From positions 4,092,001 through 4,156,000 of the forward strand of contig NZ_CP165734.1 of NCBI RefSeq assembly GCF_041200145.1: a DNA stretch of 64,000 bases, written 5' to 3'. Every line of letters starts with the position of its first letter. The first letter of the stretch is position 1. This stretch comes from Bradyrhizobium sp. LLZ17. Lineage in GTDB: Bacteria > Pseudomonadota > Alphaproteobacteria > Rhizobiales > Xanthobacteraceae. Below are positions 1 through 9,873 of this stretch, piece by piece. Both the position numbers and the translations under genes were made by a program. The notes below the pieces were generated by a model. The model worked only from the letters and a program-made list of their open reading frames with translations, was not told the DNA's origin and ran no database searches.

Positions 1-530
1 TTGATCTCGGCGACGGGATCGCCGCCGCCGCGCACGATCCATGCGAGATCGGCTTCCCAGACGAGATCGGGGGCCTCCTCGAACAGACATTCGAGATAGG
101 TCTTGCCGCTGCCGGCGCGGCCATATTCCCAATGATGGTTGTGCCAGCCGAAACGAAGCCCCTCGCCCGTGACGGCCTTGCCGATCTCGTTCAGTTCACG
201 TCCGATGCCGCGCCATTCTTGTTCGCCGCCCTCACGTTCGCCCGGCGGCGGAGCCGGCGCGAGAACGATTTCGATGCCGAGGCCCTTGCAAAGTCTTGCG
301 GTGCCGACGGCATCCGCGCGCAGCCGGTCGAGCCCGACATGCGCGCTCGGCGCTGTCATGCCGTGGAGATCGAGAAGCCGCCGCAGCGCGTCGGGATCAT
401 TGAACAGTCCGCCCCACGGCTCGACCATCCTGTAGCCGAGCCCTGCTACGAGCGCGAACTGCGCCTCGAGCGGCGTGATGGAGCGGGCGGAATAGAGCTG
501 GATGGACAGGCGGTCGATAGGCTTGGTCAT
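1..530 (-). CDS. Sugar phosphate isomerase/epimerase, TIM-barrel family (3' end beyond window)
   Basis: The minus-strand frame opens with ATG at 528-530 (MTKPIDRLSIQLYSARS) and stays open to the left edge, so the C-terminus is missing. The start resembles xylose-isomerase-like TIM-barrel proteins: an opening SIQLYSAR strand, GYRMVEPWGG, an SAHVGLD strand, and HNHHWEYG, which carries likely metal-binding histidines. It is the last visible gene of the sugar ABC transporter operon, 26 bp after the ATPase stop, so it probably acts on the imported sugar or a derivative. The substrate cannot be named from sequence. It is absent from a simple ORF list because it runs off the edge. Confidence 0.8.
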   Translation of the reverse strand, partial: MTKPIDRLSIQLYSARSITPLEAQFALVAGLGYRMVEPWGGLFNDPDALRRLLDLHGMTAPSAHVGLDRLRADAVGTARLCKGLGIEIVLAPAPPPGEREGGEQEWRGIGRELNEIGKAVTGEGLRFGWHNHHWEYGRAGSGKTYLECLFEEAPDLVWEADLAWIVRGGGDPVAEI

Positions 531-556
531 AGCGGGGCTTTCGAAGGTGAAGGAGG

Positions 557-1642
557 TCAGAGACGCTGTCCGCTGTTGTCGTCGAACAGCGAGAGAGTTT
601 CGGGAGGAAACCGCACGGTGAGCGTGTCGCCTGCGCGGAGCGGCGCGTCGGCATCATGGCGGAGCGAGAAGGCGGTGCCGTCGTCGAGGCGGCACCAGAT
701 CAAGCTATCGGCGCCCATCGGCTCCACCATCTCGACGCGAGCAGGCACCGCGCGCGGGTGGTCGGAGGCCGTGACCTCGACATGCTCGGGGCGGATGCCG
801 AGCACGGCCGGCGCGTCAGTCGGTGGACTGCTGAACACGTAGCCATTCAGGCCAAACCGGCTCGTGCCGGCGACAAAGGCCGCCTCACCATCGCGCGCGA
901 CCCGGCCGGGGATAAAGTTCATCGCGGGGGAACCGACGAACGAGGCGACGAAGCGGTTCACCGGCGCGCGATAGATCGTCTTCGGCGTATCGAGCTGCTG
1001 GATCACGCCGCCTTGCATGACCGCGATGCGGTCCGCCAGCGTCAGCGCCTCGATCTGATCATGGGTCACGTAGATCATGGTGGCGCCGAGCCGCGCGTGC
1101 AGGCGCTTGATCTCGACCCGGAGCTCGGCGCGCAGCTGCGCGTCCAGATTGGAGAGCGGCTCGTCGAACAAATAGACACCGGCATGCCGCACCAGCGCCC
1201 GGCCGATGGCGACGCGCTGGCGTTGCCCGCCGGACAATTCGAAAGGACGGCGGTCGAGCAGCTCGGTGAGGCGCAGCATCTGCGCGGCCTCTGCGAGACG
1301 GCGGCCGATCTCGGCCTGCGGTGTGCCGGCGACCTGCAGCCCGAACGACATGTTCTTGCGCACGGTCATGCGCGGATACAGCGCGTAGCTCTGGAACACC
1401 ATCGCGATGCCGCGATCCTTTGGTTCGGCCCAGGTGACATCGCGGCCGCCGATATGGATCTCGCCACTCTTGACGTCGATCAGGCCGGCGATGGCATTCA
1501 GAAGAGTAGACTTGCCGCAGCCGGAGGGACCGAGCAGCACGAGGAATTCGCTGGCCGCGACATGCAGATTGAGATTGTCCAGCACCTTCAATCCGCCGAA
1601 GCCGATTCTGAGGCTCCTGATATCGACGCTCGCCCGCTGCAT
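557..1642 (-). CDS. Carbohydrate ABC transporter ATP-binding protein (MalK/UgpC/MsmK type)
   Basis: 361 aa, the usual length for CUT1-family ATPases. Walker A GPSGCGKST is at residues 38-46, the signature LSGGQRQRVAIGRAL is central, and Walker B is VYLFDEPLSNLD. The C-terminal third is an OB-like regulatory domain (LGIRPEHVEV), as in MalK. It energises import by the two permeases encoded just upstream; the gap to the neighbouring permease is 6 bp. The long plus-strand open frame over this gene is a GC-bias shadow. The sugar is unknown. Confidence 0.93.
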   Translation of the reverse strand: MQRASVDIRSLRIGFGGLKVLDNLNLHVAASEFLVLLGPSGCGKSTLLNAIAGLIDVKSGEIHIGGRDVTWAEPKDRGIAMVFQSYALYPRMTVRKNMSFGLQVAGTPQAEIGRRLAEAAQMLRLTELLDRRPFELSGGQRQRVAIGRALVRHAGVYLFDEPLSNLDAQLRAELRVEIKRLHARLGATMIYVTHDQIEALTLADRIAVMQGGVIQQLDTPKTIYRAPVNRFVASFVGSPAMNFIPGRVARDGEAAFVAGTSRFGLNGYVFSSPPTDAPAVLGIRPEHVEVTASDHPRAVPARVEMVEPMGADSLIWCRLDDGTAFSLRHDADAPLRAGDTLTVRFPPETLSLFDDNSGQRL

Positions 1643-1648
1643 GATGTG

Positions 1649-2545
1649 TCAGCCTTTCACCGCGCCGGCAGCGATGCCGCGCACGAACCAGCGGCCGGAG
1701 CCGAAATAGACGAGGAGGGGCAGCAGCGCGGTCAGAAGCGTCGCCGCCATGTCGACGTTGTATGCGCGCTCACCCTGAGTCGAATTGACGATGTTGTTGA
1801 GCTGCACCGTCATCGGCAAGTTGTCGCGGCCGGCGAAGACGAGGCCCAGGATGAAATCGTTCCAGATGCCGGTGGTCTGCAGGATCACCGCGACGACGAT
1901 CATGGGGGTCGCCATCGGCATCATGATGCGCGCATAGATCTGGTAGAAGCCGGCGCCGTCGACGCGGGCCGCCTTGAACAATTCGACCGGCAGCGCTGCG
2001 AAATAATTGCGGAACAGCAGCGTCATCGTCGGAAGGCCGAAGATGGTGTGGATGATCACGATCGTGGCGAGCGACTGGCCGAGCCCGGTGAAGGAGAACA
2101 CGCGCACCAACGGATAGATGAACAATTGATAGGGGATAAAGGCGACCACCATCATCGCTCCGAACAGGATGTTGCCGCCGCGCACGCGCCACAGCGACAG
2201 CGCATATCCGGTGAGCGATCCGACCAGGATGGAGATGACGACGGACGGCACCAGGATGCGCAGCGAATTGAAGAAGCCGACCTTGATGCCCTGGCAGGTG
2301 AGCCCGGTGCAGGCCGAGGTCCAGGCTTTGATCCAGGCGTCGATGCTGGGGGACACCGGCAGCGCCAGAATATTGCCCTGCCTGATCTCCGCCATCGGCT
2401 TCAGCGAGGTCACGACCATCACATAGAGCGGCAGCAGGAAATACAGCGCTGATATGAGGATAAAGGCATAGAGTCCCCAGCGCGCCGGCGTCATGCGCGC
2501 CCGCCGCCGCCGCGCGGCAGGCAGGGGCTCGGCGAGCACGGTCAT
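1649..2545 (-). CDS. Carbohydrate ABC transporter permease, MalG-like
   Basis: 298 aa from the ATG at 2543-2545 (MTVLAEPLPAARRRR). The ATG overlaps the stop of the preceding permease by 4 nt (ATGA), which fixes the start; a longer open frame continues upstream only as a shadow. Six membrane segments are visible, the first at YAFILISALYFLLPLYVMVV. A large loop follows, and then the EAA coupling motif near AARVDGAGFYQIYARIMMP. Inner-membrane half of a CUT1 sugar importer; partner of the 2542-3420 product and the ATPase at 557-1642. Confidence 0.92.
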   Translation of the reverse strand: MTVLAEPLPAARRRRARMTPARWGLYAFILISALYFLLPLYVMVVTSLKPMAEIRQGNILALPVSPSIDAWIKAWTSACTGLTCQGIKVGFFNSLRILVPSVVISILVGSLTGYALSLWRVRGGNILFGAMMVVAFIPYQLFIYPLVRVFSFTGLGQSLATIVIIHTIFGLPTMTLLFRNYFAALPVELFKAARVDGAGFYQIYARIMMPMATPMIVVAVILQTTGIWNDFILGLVFAGRDNLPMTVQLNNIVNSTQGERAYNVDMAATLLTALLPLLVYFGSGRWFVRGIAAGAVKG

Positions 2546-3420
2546 CGGATGTCTCCCTTGCGCGCGCGCCAATAAAGATAAGGCGCGACCACCGCGATCA
2601 CGGTAACGAGCATGGTGGTGGCGGCCGCGGTCGCAAGGCCGATATTGGCCCGTTCGAACAGATGATCCATGACGAATTTGGCGGGCACCTCCGAGGCAAT
2701 GCCCGGTCCGCCATTGGTCATGGCGACAGAGAGGTCGTAGAGGCGCACCACGGCGGTCGACAACAACACCGCCGCGGTCGCAAAGCTCGCGCCCATCATC
2801 GGAATCACGATCGACAGGTAGACCCGCCATTTCGGCAGGCCGTCGATCCGGGCCGCCTTCCAGATTTCCTCGTCGATGCCACGCAGGCCCGCGAGCATGA
2901 CCGCCATCACGAGTCCGGAAGCCTGCCAGACGCCGGCGATGACCAGGCAATAGATCACCCGCTCCGGCCGCACGATCCAGTCGAAGGTGGCACCTGCAAA
3001 ACCCCAGCTGCGCAGCACGTGCTGGAGGCCGAGCGACGGGTTCAATAGCCATTGCCAGACCAGCCCGGTGACCACGAAGGACATCGAATAGGGATAGAGA
3101 TAGATCGAGCGGATGGTGTCCTCCGCCCGCACCCGCTGGTCGATCGCGACCGCCAGGAGAAAGCCGATCGCCAGCGCCAGCGAGACGAACAGCACGCCAT
3201 AGATGACGATGTTGTGGACCGAGGTGATCCAGCGGTCGTTGCCGAACAGCGATTCGTATTGGCGCAGGCCGATGAAATTGTTGTTCGGCAGCATGCGCGA
3301 ATTGGTCAGCGATATCCACACGGTCCAGGCGGTGGCGCCGATATAGACCACGAACATCACCAGCAGCGCCGGCAGCAGCGCGGAGATCGCGGACAATCTG
3401 GAAGAAAGCGAAAGACGCAT
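2542..3420 (-). CDS. Carbohydrate ABC transporter permease, MalF-like
   Basis: 292 aa from ATG 3418-3420 (MRLSLSSRLSAISALLPAL). The first membrane segment follows at once, which favours this start over an upstream in-frame one. Six membrane segments and an EAA loop (EEIWKAARIDGLPKWRVYLS) mark a binding-protein-dependent sugar permease; ITNGGPG-like text (AMTNGGPGIAS) is typical of the family. It is the first permease of the operon, downstream of the solute-binding gene and separated from it by a strong hairpin at 3459-3483. It overlaps the next permease gene by 4 nt. Confidence 0.92.
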   Translation of the reverse strand: MRLSLSSRLSAISALLPALLVMFVVYIGATAWTVWISLTNSRMLPNNNFIGLRQYESLFGNDRWITSVHNIVIYGVLFVSLALAIGFLLAVAIDQRVRAEDTIRSIYLYPYSMSFVVTGLVWQWLLNPSLGLQHVLRSWGFAGATFDWIVRPERVIYCLVIAGVWQASGLVMAVMLAGLRGIDEEIWKAARIDGLPKWRVYLSIVIPMMGASFATAAVLLSTAVVRLYDLSVAMTNGGPGIASEVPAKFVMDHLFERANIGLATAAATTMLVTVIAVVAPYLYWRARKGDIR

Positions 3421-3458
3421 CGTGCCCAACGAATGAGAGAGGATGGACCAGCGAGACT

Positions 3459-3483
3459 GGGCGGCCGGGAACATCGGCCGCCC
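3459..3483 (-). promoter_or_regulatory. Intercistronic hairpin after the solute-binding protein gene
   Basis: Perfect 9-bp inverted repeat (GGGCGGCCG, 7-nt loop, CGGCCGCCC) in the 75-bp gap between the binding-protein stop and the first permease start. No T-run follows on the transcribed strand, so it is more likely an mRNA-stabilising or processing hairpin than a full terminator. Such hairpins commonly keep binding-protein transcripts in excess over permease transcripts. Confidence 0.55.
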
Positions 3484-3495
3484 GATCGAGATGCG

Positions 3496-4736
3496 TCAGT
3501 ACTGCGCCTTCAGCACCGCGGCGACTTTGGCGGAGAATTTGTCGGCGCTCATGTCGGTGTTCCAATATTCCGAGATCGCGTCCTGGACCGCGCCAACCAG
3601 CGCGGGCGCCGCCAGCATGTCGACAGATGGCAATTGCTGCGCCTTGTCGGCGACGTATCGCGTGCCCTTCTGGGCGCAGGCGTCGAGCGCAGAGGTGTCG
3701 ACATCGCTGCGCACCGGGATCGAGCCCTTCTTCAGCGCGAACTGGATCTGGGTCTCGGGCGTCAGCATCACCTTGGCGAGGGTCATCTGCGCCTTGGTGA
3801 TGGCCGCATCATTCGACTTCGGGAATACGAAGACATCGCCGCCCATCATGTAGCCGCCGCCATGATTGGACAGCACGGTGCAGCCATAATCCTTGTCGGC
3901 GACCTTGCCGGCGGCGACGAATTCGCCCTTGGCCCAATCGCCCATGATCTGCATGCCGGCCTTGCCCTGGATCACCAGGTTGGTCGCATCGTTCCAGTTG
4001 CGCCCGGGCGCACCGGCATCGACATAGTCCTTCAGCTTCTTGTAGGCGACCGCGACAGCCTTGAACTCGGCGCTCTGCGCCAGCGCCGCATCGCGCTTGC
4101 CCATCATGGCGATCCACATCGGTCCGCCGCCAACGCCGATCAGGACCGAGTTGAACAGGTTTTGCTCCCAGTTCTTCTGGCCCGAGAAGGCCAGCGGGAT
4201 CACCTTGCCCCCGGCCTTGAGCTTGTCGAGGATGACGAAGGCATCGTCCCAGGTCTTCGGCTCGGCGGCGCCGACCGAGGCGAGCACCTCCTTGTTGTAC
4301 CAGAGCCAGTTCTGGCCATGGATGTTGATCGGCACCGCGTACATCTTGCCCTTGCGCGTTGCCGCGGCGATGAAGGCCTGCGGCATCACGCTCTTCAATT
4401 CCCTTCGGTCGCGACCGTGTCGACGTCGGCGAGCAGGTCGCCCTCGACCAACTCGTCGAACTGTTTTCCGGTGTTGAGCTGCATGGCGGTCGGCGGATTG
4501 CCGGAGACGGTGCGGCTGATCGCGGCGTTTCGGGCATTCGCGGCGCCGGCGACCGCGCTGTCGATCCAGGTGCCGCCGGCCTTGGTGAACTGATCGGCGA
4601 ACACCTTTACGGCAGCGGCTTCGCCGCCGGAGGTCCACCAGTGAATGACCTCGGCTTTCATTTCCTCGGCACAGACGGGCACCGAGGCCAAGGCGATGGC
4701 GGCAATCGCCACCGATGCGAACAGCGCGCGCTTCAT
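3496..4736 (-). pseudogene. Sugar ABC transporter solute-binding protein, interrupted by a 1-nt frameshift
   Basis: The N-terminal frame starts at ATG 4734-4736 with a signal peptide (MKRALFASVAIAAIALASVPVCAEE) and continues EVIHWWTSGGEAAAVKVFADQF, typical of CUT1 binding proteins. It stops at TGA 4395-4397 just after VATEGN. The rest of the protein (KSVMPQAFIAAATRKGKMYAVP...) lies in another frame down to 3496. One inserted G at the stop (AATTGAAG to AATTGGAAG) would restore GNWKSVMP and a 413-aa protein. Both halves are otherwise intact, so a very recent mutation or a sequencing error is likelier than old decay. First gene of the operon; periplasmic sugar receptor. Confidence 0.88.
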
Positions 4737-4876
4737 GATTCCCTCCCAGGATCTGCCCTCGCGGGCTTGTTGGTCTTGCGCTTGCGGCCCTTTTTGTTAG
4801 GTCAGGATCTTTTCGGAAAATCGCTTCGCGGTTTTCCTGATCATGCCTTTGGGCTCGTTATGTCTGTACAACGGCG

Positions 4877-4892
4877 ATGTAATCGATTACAT
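4877..4892. promoter_or_regulatory. LacI-family operator (16-bp perfect palindrome)
   Basis: ATGTAATCGATTACAT is perfectly palindromic with a central CG, as LacI/PurR-family operators usually are. It lies between the divergent sugar operon (start 4736) and the LacI-type gene (start 4952), placed to control both. The site is seen in the sequence; its use by the adjacent regulator is inferred. Confidence 0.75.
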
Positions 4893-4951
4893 TTCTATCG
4901 TATCAGAAGCCAGCGATTTTGCAAGGGCCGTTTGACGGCAGGAAACCGGCA

Positions 4952-6023
4952 ATGGCAAAGCGAACCCGAGCGTTGCACCGCAACACGGCCAAGATCGCGG
5001 ATGTCGCTCGGCTCGCCGGCGTCTCGGTCGCAACCGTCAGCCGCACGCTGGCGCGGCCCGAAGTGGTCACCGAAGAAACCCGCAAGCGCGTGCTCGCCGC
5101 CGTGCGCGACACCGGTTACACGCCCAACATTTCCGCGAGGAACCTGCGTGTCCGCAAGACCATGGTCGTGCTGGTCGCGGTACCTGACATCGCCAACCCC
5201 TTCTTCGCCGAGGTTCTACAGGGCATCGACGATACGCTCTCGACCGCCGGCTACGGACTTATCATTGCGAGATCTGGCCGGCTCGCCAGAAAAGGAGGCG
5301 CGCTACGTCGACCTGGTCTGCGCCGGTCAGGCCGACGGCGTACTGCTGTTATGCGGCCACGTGATGCGCAGCCCCGACCGCGATTTGCGCGAAGCGCGCG
5401 TGCCGTTGGTTGCGGCTTGCGAGTACATCCCCCGCGAAAGCTTCCCGCAGGTCACGATCGACAATGTCGCCACTGCGCGTGAGGCGGTGGCACACCTCAT
5501 CGAGCTGGGCCACACCAACATCGCGTATCTGTCCGGGCCCAAATCCAACATCCTCGCGCAGCAGCGTCTCGAAGGCTACCGCCAAGCCTTGCGCGAGGCG
5601 GCGATTGCCGCGGATGCAGAGTTAATTCTCCCCGGCGATTTCACCTTCCGGACCGGTGTCGAGGCCGGCCGGGCGCTGCTCGCGCTCGAGCCCCTGGCGC
5701 GTCCGACCGCGCTGTTTGCGGCCAATGACGAAATGGCGATCGGCCTGATCAAGACCGTGCGCGCGGCCGGTCTGCAGATCCCGGATGATCTTTCCGTCGT
5801 CGGCTTCGACGGCATTGCCTATGCCGATTATTGCGAGCCCACGCTGACGACCGTCGTCCAGCCCCGCCGCGAGCTCGGGGCCACCGCCGCGGCCGAACTG
5901 ATTGCGCTGATGACGGCTGACAAATCGGCGCCGCGCAACGACATCACGCTTCCCGCCAGGCTGATGCTGCGCGACAGCACAGGGACGTGTCGGCGAACGG
6001 CGCCGTTATCGAACCTGGTTTGA
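4952..6023 (+). pseudogene. LacI-family transcriptional regulator, interrupted by a 1-nt frameshift
   Basis: Start ATG 4952-4954 follows AGGAAA. The N-terminus has the LacI helix-turn-helix and hinge (KIADVARLAGVSVATVSRTL), then a periplasmic-binding-like core (VPDIANPFFAEVLQGID). At about 5268-5272 (ATTGCGAGATCTGG) the reading moves to another frame, which continues LAGSPEKEARYVDLVCAGQADGV to a stop at 6021-6023. Removing one base gives a 356-aa protein. The last residues (RTAPLSNLV) are encoded by DNA that matches the MFS gene start at 11.8 kb, so the natural C-terminus has been replaced. Probable repressor of the adjacent sugar operon. Confidence 0.85.
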
Positions 6024-6088
6024 ACTGTCATTGATGTCTCTGACGGCCGAGCGGGCGAGCCGGACATCGGGCGACCATCTGCCTCCTT
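5990..6088. repeat. Degraded direct copy of the MFS gene start and leader (partner at 11821-11925)
   Basis: About 100 bp closely matches 11821-11925, including the shared blocks GGCGAACGGCGCCGTT, GGTTTGAACTGTCATTG and CGGGCGAGCCGGACATC. In the minus frame it still encodes [17 protein letters not shown], against MTVQTTHENGAVRRQAP in the intact MFS protein. It forms the 3' end of the lacI gene. Confidence 0.8.
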
Positions 6089-6159
6089 GCTGGTGGCAAG
6101 AGGCGGACCGGGCATTTCTTCAGAACGCGTCCATTGCCCGCAGCTCCGTTGCCAGGAAC

Positions 6160-6234
6160 GTCGCCATGACCGAGGCGGCCGAATTTCTCGTCGGAGCGGT
6201 CATGAAAGCGATCGAGCACATCGATCGCGCTTGA
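6160..6234 (+). pseudogene. Short LysR-gene remnant
   Basis: The plus-strand frame reads [22 protein letters not shown] and then stops at 6232-6234. The stretch ACCGAGGCGGCCGAATTTCT continues into the same block found inside the LysR gene at 12006-12914, whose protein has [20 protein letters not shown]. Only about 20 codons are similar. The remnant is divergent from the MFS-start remnant next to it, unlike the co-directional layout at 12 kb. No function is expected. Confidence 0.55.
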
Positions 6235-6239
6235 CGACA

Positions 6240-6642
6240 TCACTTGCGGTATTGCTCCTCGCTGACCTTCTCCAGCCAGCTCACCGGACTTCCGTTCAGC
6301 GATTCCTGGATGGCGATATGGCTCATGGCCGTGGAGGGGGTGGCTCCGTGCCAGTGCTTCAGGCCCGCAGGAAACCACACCACGTCGCCCGGGCGGATCT
6401 CCACGATCGGCCCACCCTCGCGCTGCACCCATCCCAATCCTGACGTGATGATCAGCGTCTGGCCGAGAGGATGCGTGTGCCACGCTGTCCGCGCGCCGGG
6501 CTCGAACGTCACATGGGCCGCGCTTCACCCGCGCCGGATCAGGCGCCTGGACCAGCGGATCAAGGCGGACTGTTCCGGTAAACCAATCCTCCGGCCCTTT
6601 GGCGGACGGTTTGGAGCCACTTCTATGTATCTCTAAATCCAT
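6240..6642 (-). pseudogene. Cupin protein resembling (R)-hydroxynitrile lyase (GtHNL type), 1-nt frameshift
   Basis: Start ATG 6640-6642 gives [30 protein letters not shown]; the rest ([20 protein letters not shown] to EEQYRK) is in another frame. Deleting one base at about 6523 (GTGAAGCGC to GTGAGCGC) yields a 133-aa cupin. The metal-site pattern is visible: HTHPLGQ, then W/KHWHGA. From memory, the sequence is very like the small manganese cupins shown to have hydroxynitrile lyase activity; many relatives are only called cupin proteins. It is the last gene of the pao block, 63 bp after paoC, in the same direction. Confidence 0.8.
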
Positions 6643-6704
6643 GATCTCACTCCAGATGATAGGATGCTGGGCCGCTCTTCCGCGGAGCAGCCATTCGGTC
6701 TCGA

Positions 6705-8923
6705 TCACGAGACCGGCGGCAGAGCGTCCAGATGCTTGTCCAGCGTGATCGGATAATCCCGCACCCGAACGCCGGTCGCGTTATACACGGCATTGGCGAT
6801 CGCAGCGGCAACCCCGCATATGCCGAGCTCGGCCACACCCTTCGCCTTCATCGGCGAGACCTTGTCGTCAGCCTCGTCGAGGAAGACCACGTCCTGATGC
6901 GGTATGTCGGCGTGGACCGGCACCTCGTAGCCGGCAAGATCGTGGTTGACGAAGAAGCCGCGCCGCTTGTCGACCGCGAGCTCCTCCATCAACGCGGCTC
7001 CCGTGCCCATCGTCATGGCTCCGATCACCTGACTCCGCGCCGTCGTCGGATTCAGAATGCGGCCAGCCGCGCAGACCGCCAGCATCCGACGCACGCGGAT
7101 CTCGCCGGTGAAACCATCAACCGCCGCCTCGACGAAATGGGCTCCGAAAGTTGATTGCTGATAGCTCTTGTGGAGGTCGCCCCACTCCATCTTGTCCTCG
7201 CCGACAAGTTCGCCGTCGCGGACGGCGTCGACCAATCTTGCGGAACGGTTGCCGCCGACCACCTGGCCATCGGCGAAGGAGGCGTCCTCAGAGTTGAAGC
7301 CCAGCTTCTGCGCGATGGCATCACGTAGCTTCACGCATGCTGCGTAGACGCCGGAGGTCGAACAGTTCGCGCCGAATTGTCCTCCCGACCCGGAAGAAAC
7401 GGGGAAGGACGAGTCGCCGAGCCGAACCGCGACCTGGTCGATGTCGACGCCCATCATCTCGGCCGCGGTCTGCGCGATCACCGTGTAGCTTCCCGTGCCG
7501 ATGTCGGTCATGTCCGTCTCGACCGTGACCCGCCCGTCCTGTCCCAGACGGACGCGTGCGCCGGATGGCAACAGAAGATTGTTGCGGAACGCGGCCGCGA
7601 CGCCCATTCCGATCAGCCAGTCACCATCGCGCACCTTGCCCGGGACTGGCTTTCGATCGCGCCAGCCAAATCGCTCGGCGCCTTCGCGCAGACAGCGGAT
7701 GAGGTTGCGTTGGGAGAACGGACGGTTCGGGTTCTCCGGGTCGACCTGGGTGTCGTTCCGCACCCGAAGCTCGATGGGATCGATGCCAAGTTTTTCGGCC
7801 AATTCGTCCATGGCGATTTCGAGCGCCATCATTCCCGGCGCCTCGCCGGGAGCCCGCATCGCGTTGCCTTCGGGAAGATCCAGGACGGCGAGCCGCATCG
7901 AAGTGAGACGATTGGCGCCCGCGTATAGCAGCCTCGTCTGATTGACCGCGGTTTCCGGCTGGCCGCCGGGCAGATCGCCCGAGCCGCTTTCATGCGCGAT
8001 CGCCAGGATCTTGCCGTCTGTCGTGGCCCCAATCCGGATGCGCTGGCTGGTGGCCGGACGATGCGTGGTGTTGTTCGGGATCATCGGCCGCGGCAGCGCA
8101 ATCTTGACGGGGCGGCCGGCGGCTTTCGCCGCCAGAGCGGCCATGACCGCATCCGAACGCAGGAACAGTTTGCAGCCGAATCCGCCGCCGATATAGGGCG
8201 AGATGAAGCGGATGTTCTCCTTCGGGATGCCAAGCGTGGCCGCGAGATCGGTCCTGCCCCAATCGATCATCTGGCTGGAGGTCCAGATGGTCAGCTTGTC
8301 GCCCGCCCAGGTCGCGATCGAGGCGTGCGGCTCCATCATCGAGTGGCTCTGGTCGGGGTCGTGTAGTGTTGGTCGAGCTTGACGGGAGCCTCAGCGAAGG
8401 CCTGTTCGAATTCGCCGGCGCGACTTTCGGGAGGTCCGTCCTTCTCGGGACTGTTCGGGTCTTTTCCGAAGGGTGCCGTCTTCAGTGCCTCCGCGAGATC
8501 AAACGCCCCTGCTGCGGATGCGTAGTCGACCCTGACCAGGGCGGCCGCGGCGCGCGCCTGTTCGAAGCTCTCCGCCACCACCACGGCGATCGCCTGGTGA
8601 TAGTGGTCGACCTCCGGGCCGCCGAGCAACTTTGCGGTGTTGAACTGACCCTTGCCGAGCTTTCCGGAGTTCTCGGCCGTGACGATGGCGATGACGCCCG
8701 GCGCCCGGCGCGCCTCATCCAGATGCATCTTCTTGATGCGCCCCTTGCCGATCGCGGCGCCCACGATCACGCCGTAGGTCGGATTACTGACGACGTCATT
8801 GTTTTCGTAGGCGTAGGTCGCCTTGCCGGTGGTCTTCAGCGGGCCCTCGATACGCGGGTGCGGACGTCCGACGACACGCAGGCGATCGATGGGGTTGGTC
8901 TGCGCAGGTGTATCGAACTTCAT
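6705..8923 (-). pseudogene. paoC: Aldehyde oxidoreductase molybdenum-binding subunit PaoC (YagR), 1-nt frameshift
   Basis: Start ATG 8921-8923 ([21 protein letters not shown]) overlaps the paoB stop by 4 nt. The frame ends early at 8336 (HYTTPTRATR), while the next frame carries MMEPHASIATW onwards to 6705. Adding one G near 8354 restores TTPDQSHSMMEPHAS, matching the E. coli PaoC pattern TTPDQSH.AMEPHAS, and gives 739 aa against about 732 in E. coli. Moco-binding text is intact (SPYIGGGFGCKLFLRSDA, MRAPGEAPGMMALE, AGSGGQFGAN-like SGSGGQFGANCSTSG). The catalytic glutamate is in KGVAELGICG. Large subunit of a periplasmic PaoABC enzyme that oxidises aldehydes. Confidence 0.9.
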
Positions 8924-9873
8924 GGCTGCCTCGCTTCGTTCATGGCCGCCGCCACGGTGCGCTCCACCAGCGCCACCTTGAATGCGTTCTTCTCGGTCCA
9001 CTTCGCGCCGGCGAGCAGGCGCGCGGCGAACCCTTTCGCACCGCGCGGCAATTCGGTCTCGGCCGCCTCGACCCGCCATGGCTTGGGCGCGATGCCGCCC
9101 ACCGCCACCCGGCCGGTGCCGTCGCGCTGAAGCACCGCCGCGACGGAAACGAGTGCGAAGGCGTAGGACGCGCGGTCACGGACTTTCCGGTAGATATGCC
9201 GACCGCCGATCGGAGGCGGCAGCGTGACCGCCGTGATCAGTTCTCCCGGCGCAAGCGTTGTCTCCAGGTGCGGCGTATCACCGGGGAGGCGATGCAGGTC
9301 CGCAAGCGGCATGCGCCGCGTCTTCCCTCCGGGACTGGTGGTCTCGACCTCCGCGTCGAGTGCGCGCATGGCGACAGCCATATCGGAGGGGTGCGTCGCG
9401 ATGCAGGCATCGCTCACGCCGATCACTCCCAGCTGACGGCTGACGCCGTCGATGGCCGCGCAGCCCGATCCCGGGCTTCGCTTGTTGCAGGGTTGGTTGG
9501 TGTCATAGAAATAGGGACAGCGCGTCCGCTGCAGCAGATTGCCCGCGGTGGTCGCCTGGTTGCGGAGCTGGCCCGATGCACCGGCCAGAAGCGCCCGGCT
9601 GAGCACGCCGTAGTCTCTCCTGATCCGCATGTCGGCGGCGAGCGCCGTATTGCGAACCAGGGCACCGATTCGGAGCCCGCCTTCCGGGGTGGGTTCGATC
9701 TTGTCGAAGCCGAGACCATTGACGTCGATCAGATGCTTCGGCGTCTCGACCTCGAGCTTCATCAGGTCCAGCAGATTGGTCCCGCCGGCGATGAACTTCG
9801 CTCCGGGCGTTGCCTGAGCCTGAGTGGCCGCTTGCTCGGCCGAGGTGGCGCGCTGGTAAGTGAACTCTTTCAT
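8920..9873 (-). CDS. paoB: Aldehyde oxidoreductase FAD-binding subunit PaoB (YagS)
   Basis: 317 aa from ATG 9871-9873 ([16 protein letters not shown]); this ATG overlaps the paoA stop by 4 nt, so the longer upstream frame is not used. The FAD-binding pattern [13 protein letters not shown] and the second motif [13 protein letters not shown] are present. C-x6-C-type cysteines ([21 protein letters not shown]) suggest the extra [4Fe-4S] cluster known in E. coli PaoB. It passes electrons between the molybdenum subunit and FAD. Middle gene of the paoABC order. Confidence 0.92.
   Translation of the reverse strand: MKEFTYQRATSAEQAATQAQATPGAKFIAGGTNLLDLMKLEVETPKHLIDVNGLGFDKIEPTPEGGLRIGALVRNTALAADMRIRRDYGVLSRALLAGASGQLRNQATTAGNLLQRTRCPYFYDTNQPCNKRSPGSGCAAIDGVSRQLGVIGVSDACIATHPSDMAVAMRALDAEVETTSPGGKTRRMPLADLHRLPGDTPHLETTLAPGELITAVTLPPPIGGRHIYRKVRDRASYAFALVSVAAVLQRDGTGRVAVGGIAPKPWRVEAAETELPRGAKGFAARLLAGAKWTEKNAFKVALVERTVAAAMNEARQP

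Noticed and set aside
1649..3565. A 638-aa frame covering both permease genes
   Set aside because: Only the part from 2545 downward is permease; the upstream part is a shadow of the overlapping MalF-like gene.
4390..4400. Programmed ribosomal frameshifting in the broken genes
   Set aside because: No shared slippery heptamer plus downstream structure is seen, the shifts go in both directions, and none of these families is known to use it.
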